Below, one piece after another: positions 16,669 through 25,331 of a DNA stretch of 35,040 bases. The position numbers and the translations under genes were made by a program. Origin of the DNA: Planctomycetota bacterium (GTDB lineage: Bacteria; Planctomycetota; Planctomycetia; Gemmatales; Gemmataceae). The notes below the pieces were generated by a model, which was not told the origin of the DNA, made no database searches, and worked only from the letters and a program-made list of their open reading frames with translations. Where the stretch lies: contig JAJXWW010000125.1 in the NCBI GenBank assembly GCA_021781415.1, positions 1 to 35,040 on the forward strand, read 5' to 3'. How positions within the stretch are numbered: the stretch's first letter is position 1; the number at the start of each line of letters is the position of its first letter.

Positions 16669-16717
16669 GGCCGGTGTCAGCCGGGATGTGGGTTCCATCC
16701 GCTGGCTGACACCGGCC
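16669..16717. repeat. Palindromic element with 14-bp perfect arms
   Basis: GGCCGGTGTCAGCC (16669-16682) is inverted exactly at 16704-16717. Inside it GGATG and CATCC form a second short stem, so the whole can fold as an extended hairpin. It lies between the second sulfatase and the DUF4239 gene, both on the minus strand. It could attenuate readthrough, but no long T-run follows. It resembles a dispersed REP-type repeat. Confidence 0.75.
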
Positions 16718-16768
16718 TTTGAACGCACGGCACTCCGTCCTCGCCGTGCGCACGAAACAACACGTCAA

Positions 16769-19273
16769 TCAATTCCTCATGGCTCGTATGAACCTCTCTT
16801 CCAGGATCTTTCGTTGTTCCAGGGCACCTTTCTCGCCGGGAGCTAGATCGAAGACCACCTTGCCGATCTTGCCCGTGAAGGCGAACGGTGCCTTGGACTT
16901 GTAGGTCGGGGAAACGACGTCGCCGTTGTCTTTGCCGATGTCCATGCCGGAATAGCTGGAGAATCGCAACGGGACGGTGTTTTGCAGATGGTTCTCGCCG
17001 GCCGGCTTGCCGTCGATGAATAGTCGCCCCTTGCCGCCGGTTCCCGGCTTGCCGGGTTTGTCCGCCGTGAACTCGTAGCGCACGGTGACCTTGCCGGTGG
17101 GTACTTTTTCCGACGAGGTGAGGGTGTCCAGCCGTATGCCCACCAATCCGTAGGTGTAGTGCAGCTTGCCGTCCTGGATATACAGAGAAAAGCCGCCCAT
17201 GGCGTCCGCCTCGGCGACGATCACACCCTCGGCTCCCTTATTGGGAAGCTCCAGGTCGGCGGTGATCGTGAACGATCGGTTGTAGATTTGGGGGATCATG
17301 CCGGACGAGATGTTCTCGGTCCCCGGATAGTAGGTGAACTTCGTTCGCTCCGCGTTTGGGGGCAAGAGGCCGAAGAACGCGGCGAATCCCCCCATCAGTG
17401 GTGTAACGTGGTATTTCTCGGCATCCTCCCAGAATAGCTTCTTCAACTCCGCGAGCTTCTCGGGGTGCTTCGCGGCTACATCTTCCGCCTGCGAGAAGTC
17501 TTCGTCCAGGTTATAGAGTTCCCACTTGTCCTTGTCGGGATCCCAGCCGCTGCCCGGACCAATCGTTTTCATCTGGTTGGGATCAAGCCGCCAGGGAGAT
17601 CGGTCGATCCGGGAACAGGCGATCCACCCGTCCTTGTACATGGCACGATTGCCGAAAGTCTCGAAGTACTGCTGAGTGTGCCGGCTCGGAGCCTTGGCAT
17701 CGTCGAACGTATACACGAAGCTGGTTCCATGCATCGGCATCTGCGCGATTCCGTCCACGGACTTCGGCTGCGGGATGCCCGCCGCTTCGAGGATGGTCGG
17801 GGCCACATCGATGACGTGTGTGAACTGCGTGCGAAGACCGCCCTTGTCCTTGATCCTTTTCGGCCAGGACACTACCATCGGATCGCGGATGCCGCCGAGG
17901 TGCGAAGCGACCTGCTTGCCCCACTGGAACGGCGTGTTCCCGGCCCAAGCCCAAGCGCTGGAGAAGTGCGGTTGAGAGTCCGGCCCGCCCCATTTCTCTA
18001 TACCGCCGTACTTTTCGATCAGTTTAAGCTGCACAGCCGGCGGCAGGTCGATCCCATTAAGCGTGGTCATCTCGTTGAAAGTGCCGGTTTCCGTTCCCTC
18101 CATGCTGGAGCCGTTGTCGCCCCAGATGTACAGAACGAGCGTGTTGTCGGCGACTCCCATCTCCTCGACCGCATCGATCACCCGGCCGATCTCGTGGTCG
18201 CAGTTCTCCTGGAAGCCGGCAAACACTTCCATCTGGCGGGCGTAGAGCTTCTTCTGTTCCGCGGCGAGCGAGTTCCAAGCGGGGAACGCCGGGGCGCGCG
18301 GCGTCAACTTGGCATTCTCGGGGATCACGCCGAGCTTCTTCTGCCGAGCGAACGTCTCTTCGCGGAGCTTGTCCCAGCCTTGGTCGAACTTGCCCTTGTA
18401 CTTGTCGGCCCACTTCGCCGGGACATGGTGCGGGGCGTGGCTGGCACCGGGGGCGTAGTAGATGAAAAACGGCCGGTCGGGTGACTGCGCCTTTTGGTCG
18501 CGCATCCAGTTGATGGTTCGGTTCGCCATGTCCGTCGGGAGGTAGTAATCCCTTCCCTTCGGCACGCCGACGATGGAGTTATTCTCCGCGACGACCGGAT
18601 CGTATTGTCCGCAGGCACCGCCGAGGAAGCCCCAGAAATAGTCAAAGCCGAGCGCGTTGGGCCAGCGGTCGAACGGCCCGGCCGGTCCCTGCTGATCGTC
18701 GGGGGTGAGGTGCCACTTGCCGAACGACGCGGTGTTGTAGCCATTGCCTTGGAGGATTCGGGCGACGCTGGCGGCGTTCTTCGGCCAGGTCGAGTTGTAG
18801 CCCGGCCAACCCCCGGCGAACTCCGTGATCGAGCCGAACCCGACGGCGTGATGATTTCGGCCGGCGAGCAAGGCTGCCCGGGTCGGCGAACACAGTGCCG
18901 TGACATGGAAGCGGTTGTACTTCAACCCGCGATCGGCCAGCTTGGTGAGATTGGGCGTCTGGCACGGACCACCGAACGTGGAGGAATTACCGAAGCCCGC
19001 GTCGTCAACCAGGATCAGCAGCACGTTCGGCGCACCCTGCGGCGGCGTCACCGTGCGCGGGAAGTCCGGCTTGGAGCCGTCGAGCGTTCGCTTGGCGACG
19101 CCCTGAAAAGGAGCGTCCGCTGTAGGTAGCGTTGTGCGATCGGGCTTGTCCGCCGCGGCGGATTTGTCCTCCGCTCGTCCCAAGAGCGACACGAGTTTGC
19201 CGGTCGCTGCCGTGTAACCCAGCAGCACTCCGAGTGCGACGGCGATGAACCCCGAGATTCTCGAACGAGTCAT
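16769..19273 (-). CDS. Arylsulfatase, CxPxR type, with C-terminal extension
   Basis: 834 residues. ATG 19273 is used, with AAGGGA 7 bases upstream, rather than the in-frame TTG 19291. The N-terminal segment ISGFIAVALGVLLGYTAATG is an anchor or signal. The sulfatase core shows LLILVDDAGFGNSSTFGG, the formylglycine motif CSPTR (Cys128), SFGKWHLTP, YAPGASHAPHH, IWGDNGSSMEGT and LGGIRDPMVVSWPKRI. From about residue 640 a beta-rich tail (FTITADLELPNKGAEG, GGFSLYIQDGKLHYTYG, RLFIDGKPAGE, SGMDIGKDNG) has the look of a lectin- or laminin-G-like domain that might hold a polysaccharide. It belongs to a different sulfatase subtype from the one at 12750. A 39-residue ORF precedes it by 40 bases. Confidence 0.93.
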   Translation of the reverse strand: MTRSRISGFIAVALGVLLGYTAATGKLVSLLGRAEDKSAAADKPDRTTLPTADAPFQGVAKRTLDGSKPDFPRTVTPPQGAPNVLLILVDDAGFGNSSTFGGPCQTPNLTKLADRGLKYNRFHVTALCSPTRAALLAGRNHHAVGFGSITEFAGGWPGYNSTWPKNAASVARILQGNGYNTASFGKWHLTPDDQQGPAGPFDRWPNALGFDYFWGFLGGACGQYDPVVAENNSIVGVPKGRDYYLPTDMANRTINWMRDQKAQSPDRPFFIYYAPGASHAPHHVPAKWADKYKGKFDQGWDKLREETFARQKKLGVIPENAKLTPRAPAFPAWNSLAAEQKKLYARQMEVFAGFQENCDHEIGRVIDAVEEMGVADNTLVLYIWGDNGSSMEGTETGTFNEMTTLNGIDLPPAVQLKLIEKYGGIEKWGGPDSQPHFSSAWAWAGNTPFQWGKQVASHLGGIRDPMVVSWPKRIKDKGGLRTQFTHVIDVAPTILEAAGIPQPKSVDGIAQMPMHGTSFVYTFDDAKAPSRHTQQYFETFGNRAMYKDGWIACSRIDRSPWRLDPNQMKTIGPGSGWDPDKDKWELYNLDEDFSQAEDVAAKHPEKLAELKKLFWEDAEKYHVTPLMGGFAAFFGLLPPNAERTKFTYYPGTENISSGMIPQIYNRSFTITADLELPNKGAEGVIVAEADAMGGFSLYIQDGKLHYTYGLVGIRLDTLTSSEKVPTGKVTVRYEFTADKPGKPGTGGKGRLFIDGKPAGENHLQNTVPLRFSSYSGMDIGKDNGDVVSPTYKSKAPFAFTGKIGKVVFDLAPGEKGALEQRKILEERFIRAMRN

Positions 19274-19313
19274 GGGATGTCCCTTCGTCAAGATATTGCG
19301 GTTATTCAGCGAG

Positions 19314-19433
19314 TTATCGGCCCCGATGCGCCCCGATGGCGCTTTGGATCTGTTGTTTGACCGCTTCGATATAGCCCAAGAGCGCTCCGACGGACACCAG
19401 GACGATGGCCTGGAGCCTTGCGCTTCTCAACAT
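19314..19433 (-). CDS. 39-residue membrane-anchor-like ORF
   Basis: ATG 19433 follows AAGGAGAT at good spacing and the frame ends with TAA at 19314-19316. The peptide begins MLRSARLQAIVLVSVGALLG and ends VKQQIQSAIGAHRGR. The segment VSVGALLGYIEA matches the GxLLGY anchors at the starts of both sulfatases (ALGVLLGYTAA, GLGILLGYATA). It may be a small membrane protein co-transcribed with the sulfatase, or a leftover N-terminus of a third island gene. It has a clear ribosome site but no homologue known to me. Confidence 0.55.
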   Translation of the reverse strand: MLRSARLQAIVLVSVGALLGYIEAVKQQIQSAIGAHRGR

Positions 19434-20203
19434 AGGGATCTCCTTGGTTGAAGAACAGTTCCAGGAGTTACGGTGACTTCAAGGAATCCTCTTACCGCCG
19501 GTCCAACGGTTTCGCTCAGCGGAAACCGACGTGCGACGGGCCGATGTCCGATCCGCAGCCGTGAAGGGCACTCGGCAGGTAGCAGGAGCAGCTTTCGTCG
19601 GAGTACAGATTAGTATCCGCTCGCCCTCTTTTCGCCAATCGTTTTCGAGAACGAGGTCTTCGGGTAAAGAACGGTGCAATGCTTAATTATTTGTAAGGAC
19701 TAAAACGGATTGGTCAAGGGGCGAAATATCCGATCTGGAATTCCAGTATCTTTCGTCGCACGACCAACGTCCGATCCTCGCTCAGGGGCAGGCCAAGCCA
19801 ACCCGGCATCGACAGCACGATCCTAATTAGCTTCCTTTTTCCGTGCTGCGGGAGTCCGACCCAGCGTGGGGGGCTGGGAAGATAGCACAAACAAGGCAAG
19901 CGTCGAGAGATCGACTGTTTCCACAAGGATAGAAACGCATTTTCTGCGGAGATTCAAGCGAGGCGCGGCGAACTCTTGGAGTTGGGGTGAAACTATACTG
20001 AACGATTCGCACGGCGTTCGACGATTATTCCTGTGCGGGGGATGGTCGATTGATTCGGAGGGCACTCCATTCGTCGCCTCGCGTCGGACAATTCGATCTC
20101 TCCCGATTGCGGGATGGAGGCGCGATTGCATTTCCGGACGCTTCGGATATATTCGTTGCGGATCGAAGGATCATTCCGCGCGAAGATAGGCAAGGAGGCG
20201 GTG
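19434..20203 (+). other. Intergenic region without a recognisable gene
   Basis: About 770 bases between divergent genes. No frame here carries a recognisable domain or a good ribosome site. It must hold the promoters of the sulfatase unit (minus) and of kdsD (plus). A TATACT at about 19994-19999, after GGTGAAAC, is a candidate -10 for kdsD, but no fitting -35 is seen. The base composition is less GC-rich than the flanking genes around 19680-19760. Confidence 0.5.
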
Positions 20204-21256
20204 ATGGGCTTGCAGGTTCATCTGCACAATCCGAGCAATTCCAGCCAACCTCGGCTGGACTATGCTCGGCAGATCGTCCGAGCCGAGGCGGCCGCGCTCG
20301 AGCGCGTCGCGCAACGACTCGACGCATCTTTTCTGCGCGCCGTCGATCTCCTACTGCGGTTGACGGGGCGCGTGTGCATCACCGGAGCGGGCAAATCCGC
20401 CGACGTGGGGCAGAAGATTGCCGGAACGCTCAACTCGACGGGAACCCGCGCCTACGTTCTCGACGCCACCAAAGCGATGCACGGCGATTTGGGGATGGTG
20501 CATCCCGACGACGTGGCATTGGTTCTGTCGCACAGCGGCGAGAGTGAGGAGATTGTGCGCTTGCTGCCTCCGCTGCGTCCGATGGTGCGCGGCATCCTGG
20601 CGTTGACCGGCAATGGGCGGAGTACGTTGGCCCAAAAGGCGGACGCCGCCATCGTCTACGGTCCACTGGAAGAGGTTTGCCCGCTGGGTCTGGCTCCCAG
20701 TGCCAGCACGACGGCGATGATCGCGTTGGGCGATGCCCTGGCTTTCGTACTCAGCCAAGCGCGTGCTTTCACCCACGACGATTTTGCGCGCTTCCATCCG
20801 GCTGGAAGTTTGGGGCGCAAACTTCTGAAAGTCGAAAGCGTGATGCGGCGAGACGGCGACGTGCGCCTGGCATCGGCGAACGAAACGGTGCGGAGCGTGT
20901 TCGCGCGGTCGCGGCACGTTGGCCGACGTACCGGAGCCGTGATGCTGGTGGACGACGAAGGACGACTGTGCGGGCTGTTCACCGATAGCGATTTGGCTCG
21001 GCTGATCGAAGCCCGGCGCGATGCGGCCTTGGATCGCCCCATCGCCGAAGTGATGACCGCCGATCCGATCGCGGTCCCGTCGGGAACGCGCGTCGGCGAT
21101 GCCGTCGAACTGCTGCGCCGCCATCGCATCAGCGAATTGCCCGTCGTCGATGGCGCGGGCAAGCCGGAGGGGTTACTGGATATTACCGATCTCATTGGCG
21201 TCGTTTCCATCGACGATGCCGAGGAGACGACGACGCAGACGAGGATCGGCGCGTGA
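20204..21256 (+). CDS. kdsD: D-arabinose 5-phosphate isomerase (SIS + two CBS domains)
   Basis: 350 residues from ATG 20204, 5 bases after AAGGAGG. It converts ribulose 5-phosphate to arabinose 5-phosphate, the first step to KDO. The SIS domain covers about 35-190 (GRVCITGAGKSADVGQKIAG, LVLSHSGESEEIVRLLP, CPLGLAPSASTTAMIALGDA, DFARFHPAGSLGRKLLKV). Two CBS domains follow: VMRRDGDVRLASANETV with LVDDEGRLCGLFTDSDLARL, and VMTADPIAVPSGTRVGDAVE with ELPVVDGAGK. This is the full KdsD/KpsF architecture. The next gene, kdsC, overlaps it by 4 bases, which supports a KDO pathway role. Confidence 0.93.
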   Translation: MGLQVHLHNPSNSSQPRLDYARQIVRAEAAALERVAQRLDASFLRAVDLLLRLTGRVCITGAGKSADVGQKIAGTLNSTGTRAYVLDATKAMHGDLGMVHPDDVALVLSHSGESEEIVRLLPPLRPMVRGILALTGNGRSTLAQKADAAIVYGPLEEVCPLGLAPSASTTAMIALGDALAFVLSQARAFTHDDFARFHPAGSLGRKLLKVESVMRRDGDVRLASANETVRSVFARSRHVGRRTGAVMLVDDEGRLCGLFTDSDLARLIEARRDAALDRPIAEVMTADPIAVPSGTRVGDAVELLRRHRISELPVVDGAGKPEGLLDITDLIGVVSIDDAEETTTQTRIGA

Positions 21257-21747
21257 AGACGTTGCGCGAACGCTGTGCCGCCATCGAGTGGTTGATTCTC
21301 GACGTCGATGGCGTGCTGACGGACGGCGGCATCGTTTACGCCCATCCGGAGTTGGAGATTAAACGGTTCCACGTCCGAGACGGCTCCGGGCTGAAGCGTT
21401 GGCATCGCGCCGGCAAACGAGCCGCGCTCCTGACGGGACGCAGTTCGCCGTTGGTGGATCGGCGGGCTGCCGAGCTGGACATCGACCGCGTGATTCAGGG
21501 AGCGGCGGACAAACTGCCGGCCTATCGGCGGCTGCTTGAGGAAACCGGCGCGGCGGAAGAGACCGTCTGCTACATCGGCGACGACGTGCCCGATGTGCCG
21601 CCGTTGCGTGCGAGTGGTTTGGCCGTCAGCGTCGCCGACGGCTGCGCCGAAGCGCGCGCCGTGGCTCATTACATCACCCGCGCCATCGGGGGGCGCGGGG
21701 CGGCGCGCGAAGTCATCGACTTGATTCTCCGATGTCAAGGACGTTGA
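21253..21747 (+). CDS. kdsC: KDO 8-phosphate phosphatase (HAD family)
   Basis: 164 residues from GTG 21253, overlapping the kdsD stop (GTGA). It removes phosphate from KDO 8-phosphate. The HAD motifs are visible: ILDVDGVLTDGGI (nucleophile Asp17, acid-base Asp19), AALLTGRSSPLVDRRAAEL, a lysine in GAADKLPAYRRLL and YIGDDVPDVPPLRASGLAVS. It has the short capless form typical of KdsC. The ending IGGRGAAREVIDLILRCQGR is also standard for the family. Confidence 0.92.
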   Translation: MKTLRERCAAIEWLILDVDGVLTDGGIVYAHPELEIKRFHVRDGSGLKRWHRAGKRAALLTGRSSPLVDRRAAELDIDRVIQGAADKLPAYRRLLEETGAAEETVCYIGDDVPDVPPLRASGLAVSVADGCAEARAVAHYITRAIGGRGAAREVIDLILRCQGR

Positions 21748-21817
21748 AGCGAAACGGGGACGCGAGGCGTCCGGACGGGCGTTCCAGCGCGGAGCGCGAC
21801 CGCGAGGAGATATAATT

Positions 21818-24800
21818 GTGTGGACTCCCAAACGCATCGTGTTATTGGTTGGAGGATTCGGACTATTTGTCGTCGTCTATTTTATCTATTCGTTGACAAC
21901 GTTGGGGCGCATCAACACGCTTCCTCCGCTCCCGGAACAATATAAGATCAGTCGAAAGGGGATGCCTTCCCGCGAGAGGTCGATCAAAAAAGCCAACGGT
22001 CCCACGCCGCTTCAGAAAAAGTTGACGATGGCCTTCAACGCGGGCTGCAAGGAACTAGAATGGCCGGTTCAACTGGAAATGAACGCGAAAAACATGGTGT
22101 TGGCCGCCCAGCAATGCGATCGCACCGAAGACGGACGAGTCAAGTTCTCGCCCATGAGCTTGGCCATTTTCGGGAAAAACAAGGACGGGCGCGGCGTTGA
22201 AATCAATACACTCAAATGCGCCGAGGCGTACCTTCGCTTCGATCGCCGGCTCAGTTCCCTCAATCCCAATGAAATGAATGGCCGGAAAATCGTCGAAGTG
22301 CAATTGATCGGCGACAGTCCCGGCGGCCACCCGATTCGCATTATTAACAACCGCCGCACCCCAAGCGACGAGGACGATCTCGTCGTGACGATCAATACCG
22401 GACCCGTCTATTATCTCGAAAAAACACAACTCATCAAAACCAGCGATTTCGTGCATATCGTCGATGGCAAATCCACGTCCCGCGATGGACAGAGGCTCGT
22501 TCCGCCCAAGGCCGACATCTACGCCAAGGGCATGGAAATGGAGTTGACCACCGCCGCGCCCCCGCCTCGACCCGGTATGTTTCTCGCGCCCAAGCCGAAG
22601 AACGAATCGATTACCGGCGTCAAGCGCATCGTCCTCAAAGAAAACGTCATCATGAACTTGTGCGTCAACAAAGGCGGCGGGCCGTTTCCCGGCGACGATT
22701 CCGCTTCCAATCGGGCCAAGCCGGCCGCTCCTGGAAAGAATCCCGAACCCGAAGAACCCTCGCGCATCCGCATCGACTCGCCGGGCCGCTTCGAGTACCG
22801 CTTGCTAAAAGACCACGACGAAGCGACTTTCGATGCGCCCACGGACACGGAAATGTCCACTAGCCCGCAAGACGTTATGGTGCAACGTCTCAACGACGAG
22901 AGCATCGGCTACGACATGCTCGTGTGCAAGCATCTGGAACTGCGCATCAAACGGCGCAGCAACGAGAAAGCCGAACCGAAATCCACCCTGACGGGCGACG
23001 AGCAAGGCTTCGAGATCGAGACCGTTCACGCCACCGGACCCTTCGTCACGCTCACCTCCGACGCCGAGAAGCTGACCGCGCACGGCAACGATTTCTTCCA
23101 CGACACGAGCAAGAAGCTGACCATCCTCAAAGGCGTTCCCACCATGGAAGCCAACAAGGAAGACAATTTGATTGTCGCGCCGATGTTGACCATTCAAGAC
23201 ATGCCTCTGCCGGAAGCCGCCAAGAAAGGCAACGGCGACAAGAAGCAGAAAGCGAAGACGTATCAATACGTCGAAGCGAGCGGGCCTGGCAGCATCGACA
23301 TGATGAACAAATCGACCAGGGAGCGAACCACGCACGCCTATTGGAACGAGAGCCTCGTTTCCACGCGCGACGGCGCGCTCGATCTGTTGGTGCTGACGGG
23401 CGCGGCGCGCTTCCAGGACGACGAACACGCTCAATCGCTTCGAGGGGAAGAATTGAAGGTTTGGCTTTTGCCCGACGACAAACCTCCGGCAACGAGGCCC
23501 GAATCGCCTCGCCAGACGGCCGGTTCCCAGCCACCGACCACGACCGCACTCGTGAAAGAGAAGAAAAATGCCGCCCCGGCGTCCGACAAACCGGCGGCCT
23601 CGTCGCGGCGACCGCACCACCTTCAAGCCTTGCGGAATGTTTTCGCGCACTCCAAGGATATGAATATCCACGATGCCGCCCGCCTCGTGATCCAATTCAC
23701 CGACGTGCCTCTCGCCCTGATGCCACCCAGCAAAGACGACGGGAAAGCGAAATCCAAACCTCGGCCTGCCGCAACTCCCGCCCCTCTCGTTCCGATCGCG
23801 GGGGCGCAACCCACGGGCAATGCGCCGCCGGTTGGCGGCGCGGCATCGCAGCCGAGCGCTCGATCCAATGCGAAAGCGCCGGTGCCGGAGCCGGAGCCGA
23901 ATCCCATCGATTTGAGCGCGCGCAACATTGAAGCCAAAGTGTTGCGGTGCGAAGATCGCATGGCGCTCGATCATCTGTGGGCCGAAGGCGGAGCGGCGGA
24001 ATACTTGCACAAGCGCGGCGGCGTGCGCGTGCGGCAAAAGCCGAGCCGTCCGGGCGAAGACGGCGTGGACATCGAAGCCAACACCCTCGACATGAGCTGC
24101 ACCGCCAACGGCAATGTTCTCGTCGCCAACGGCGATTTAGCTAGTTTAGAAATGGGCAAAATCAAAATTATCGGCCCCGAGGTTCACGTCGATCAAGAAT
24201 CGAACAAGGTATGGGTCGAGGGGGCGGGGGCCATGTGCATGCAGAGCAACACCACGTTGGAAAATAAGCCGCTGGAGAAGCCGATCCCGCTGACCATCCA
24301 CTGGAGCGACGATATGTTTTTCCAGGGTACTCATGCGTCGTTTCGCGGGGGCATTCAGGCGGATCAGGGCGAGGCGCGTCTCGCTTGTCAACGCTTGCAA
24401 GTCATCTTCGACCGTCCCATTTCCCTCAAGCAAGGCATGCGCAACGATCGACCGGCCAAGGTGAAAAAGCTCGTGGCCGACGACGAAGTGCGCGCCGAGG
24501 ATCAAACCATCGTCGATGGGAAACTGGAGAAATATCAGCGGCTATCGGGCATTTCGATGACCGTGGAGACGGAGTCGCCCGAAGAGTCGTCCGCCGACGG
24601 CAAAGCCCCCGAGAGCAATACCATTCTGCTGTCCGGCCCCGGCAGTGTGCGCATACTCCAGCGCGGGGGCAACGATGTCGCGACCGTGCCCGGCAGTCCC
24701 GCGCCGCGTCGTCCCGTTACCCTGTCGCCCGGCGAAGAGGCGCAAGAACTCAAGCTGACCGAGGTTCGCTTCGAGAACCTGATGAAGGCCAACAATCGAA

Positions 24801-25270
24801 CCAACGTGGCGACCTTTTGGGGGTCGGTGCGCCTTCTGAACATGCCCAGCGACAATCCGCGCCGCGACATCGACTTCAGCGACATCTTGTCCAAGGAACT
24901 GCCCAAAGGCGTCATGTATCTCAGCTGCAATCAACTCACGGTGCGCACCTATCGCGTTCCCATCAAAGAGGACAACGCGACAAGAAATATAGACAAAAAC
25001 CACAAGCCCAAGTACCGCACCTATCAAGAGATGGTGGCGACGGGGCAAGTCGTGGTGCAGAGCCAAGAGTTAACCGCGAAGTGCGACCGCATGATCTTCA
25101 ACGAAGAGAAGGATCAAATCATCTTCCACGGCGAGAACGGCAACAAAGCCGTCTTGTCGAAAGTCACCGTCAAGGGAGGAAGACCACAAGTGATCCAAAG
25201 CAAGAAGCTCATCTACTACCGCTCGACGAACGCGGTCGAAGGGGACAAGACCGATTCGATCAGCGGCTAA
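21818..25270 (+). CDS. Giant LptC/LptA-like LPS-transport bridge protein
   Basis: 1150 residues from GTG 21818, 7 bases after GAGGAGA, 70 bases behind kdsC. One N-terminal membrane segment (VLLVGGFGLFVVVYFIYSL, about 8-27) is followed by a large periplasmic beta-rich part. Three or more related modules can be seen. Their pattern is GPG or GAG, then a W-x-(D/E/N)-x-(M/L) strand, then a G-x-x-x-F turn, then a row of short strands. They start near 486 (GPGSIDMM...LVLTGAARFQDDEHA), 798 (VEGAGAMCMQ...WSDDMFFQGTHASFRG) and 941 (GPGSVRIL...VATFWGSVRLLN). The end, MVATGQVVVQSQELTAKCDR, has the LptA/OstA style. Pro/Lys-rich linkers occur at about 558-600 and 641-696. E. coli LptC and LptA are each under 200 residues. 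The role in carrying LPS or a similar lipid across the periplasm is inferred from gene order and repeat pattern. Confidence 0.75.
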   Translation: MWTPKRIVLLVGGFGLFVVVYFIYSLTTLGRINTLPPLPEQYKISRKGMPSRERSIKKANGPTPLQKKLTMAFNAGCKELEWPVQLEMNAKNMVLAAQQCDRTEDGRVKFSPMSLAIFGKNKDGRGVEINTLKCAEAYLRFDRRLSSLNPNEMNGRKIVEVQLIGDSPGGHPIRIINNRRTPSDEDDLVVTINTGPVYYLEKTQLIKTSDFVHIVDGKSTSRDGQRLVPPKADIYAKGMEMELTTAAPPPRPGMFLAPKPKNESITGVKRIVLKENVIMNLCVNKGGGPFPGDDSASNRAKPAAPGKNPEPEEPSRIRIDSPGRFEYRLLKDHDEATFDAPTDTEMSTSPQDVMVQRLNDESIGYDMLVCKHLELRIKRRSNEKAEPKSTLTGDEQGFEIETVHATGPFVTLTSDAEKLTAHGNDFFHDTSKKLTILKGVPTMEANKEDNLIVAPMLTIQDMPLPEAAKKGNGDKKQKAKTYQYVEASGPGSIDMMNKSTRERTTHAYWNESLVSTRDGALDLLVLTGAARFQDDEHAQSLRGEELKVWLLPDDKPPATRPESPRQTAGSQPPTTTALVKEKKNAAPASDKPAASSRRPHHLQALRNVFAHSKDMNIHDAARLVIQFTDVPLALMPPSKDDGKAKSKPRPAATPAPLVPIAGAQPTGNAPPVGGAASQPSARSNAKAPVPEPEPNPIDLSARNIEAKVLRCEDRMALDHLWAEGGAAEYLHKRGGVRVRQKPSRPGEDGVDIEANTLDMSCTANGNVLVANGDLASLEMGKIKIIGPEVHVDQESNKVWVEGAGAMCMQSNTTLENKPLEKPIPLTIHWSDDMFFQGTHASFRGGIQADQGEARLACQRLQVIFDRPISLKQGMRNDRPAKVKKLVADDEVRAEDQTIVDGKLEKYQRLSGISMTVETESPEESSADGKAPESNTILLSGPGSVRILQRGGNDVATVPGSPAPRRPVTLSPGEEAQELKLTEVRFENLMKANNRTNVATFWGSVRLLNMPSDNPRRDIDFSDILSKELPKGVMYLSCNQLTVRTYRVPIKEDNATRNIDKNHKPKYRTYQEMVATGQVVVQSQELTAKCDRMIFNEEKDQIIFHGENGNKAVLSKVTVKGGRPQVIQSKKLIYYRSTNAVEGDKTDSISG

Positions 25271-25280
25271 ACTCCGGCGA

Positions 25281-25319
25281 GAAGTCCCTCTCCCCCGAGT
25301 ACAGGGGGAGAGGGGCTTC
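25281..25319. terminator. Hairpin between convergent genes (possible two-way terminator)
   Basis: A 16-bp stem runs GAAGTCCCTCTCCCCC (25281-25296) to GGGGGAGAGGGGCTTC (25304-25319), with one G-U pair and a 7-base loop GAGTACA. It sits between the convergent Lpt-like and DUF1080 genes. A strong T-run is lacking, so it may work as a pause or be a dispersed palindromic repeat; the CCCTCTCCCC...GGGGAGAGGG form is common in bacteria. Confidence 0.65.
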
Positions 25320-25331
25320 TGAAAGGGGCTC

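Noticed and set aside
19479..20189. Several short open frames between the sulfatase and kdsD
   Set aside because: No domain, no ribosome site, and low-complexity or arginine-rich text.
22805..24037. Long minus-strand open frame (410 residues) opposite the Lpt-like gene
   Set aside because: Arginine-rich, without domain or ribosome site; a GC-driven shadow of the plus-strand gene. The same holds for minus frames at 4122-5267, 1668-2867 and 20656-21837.
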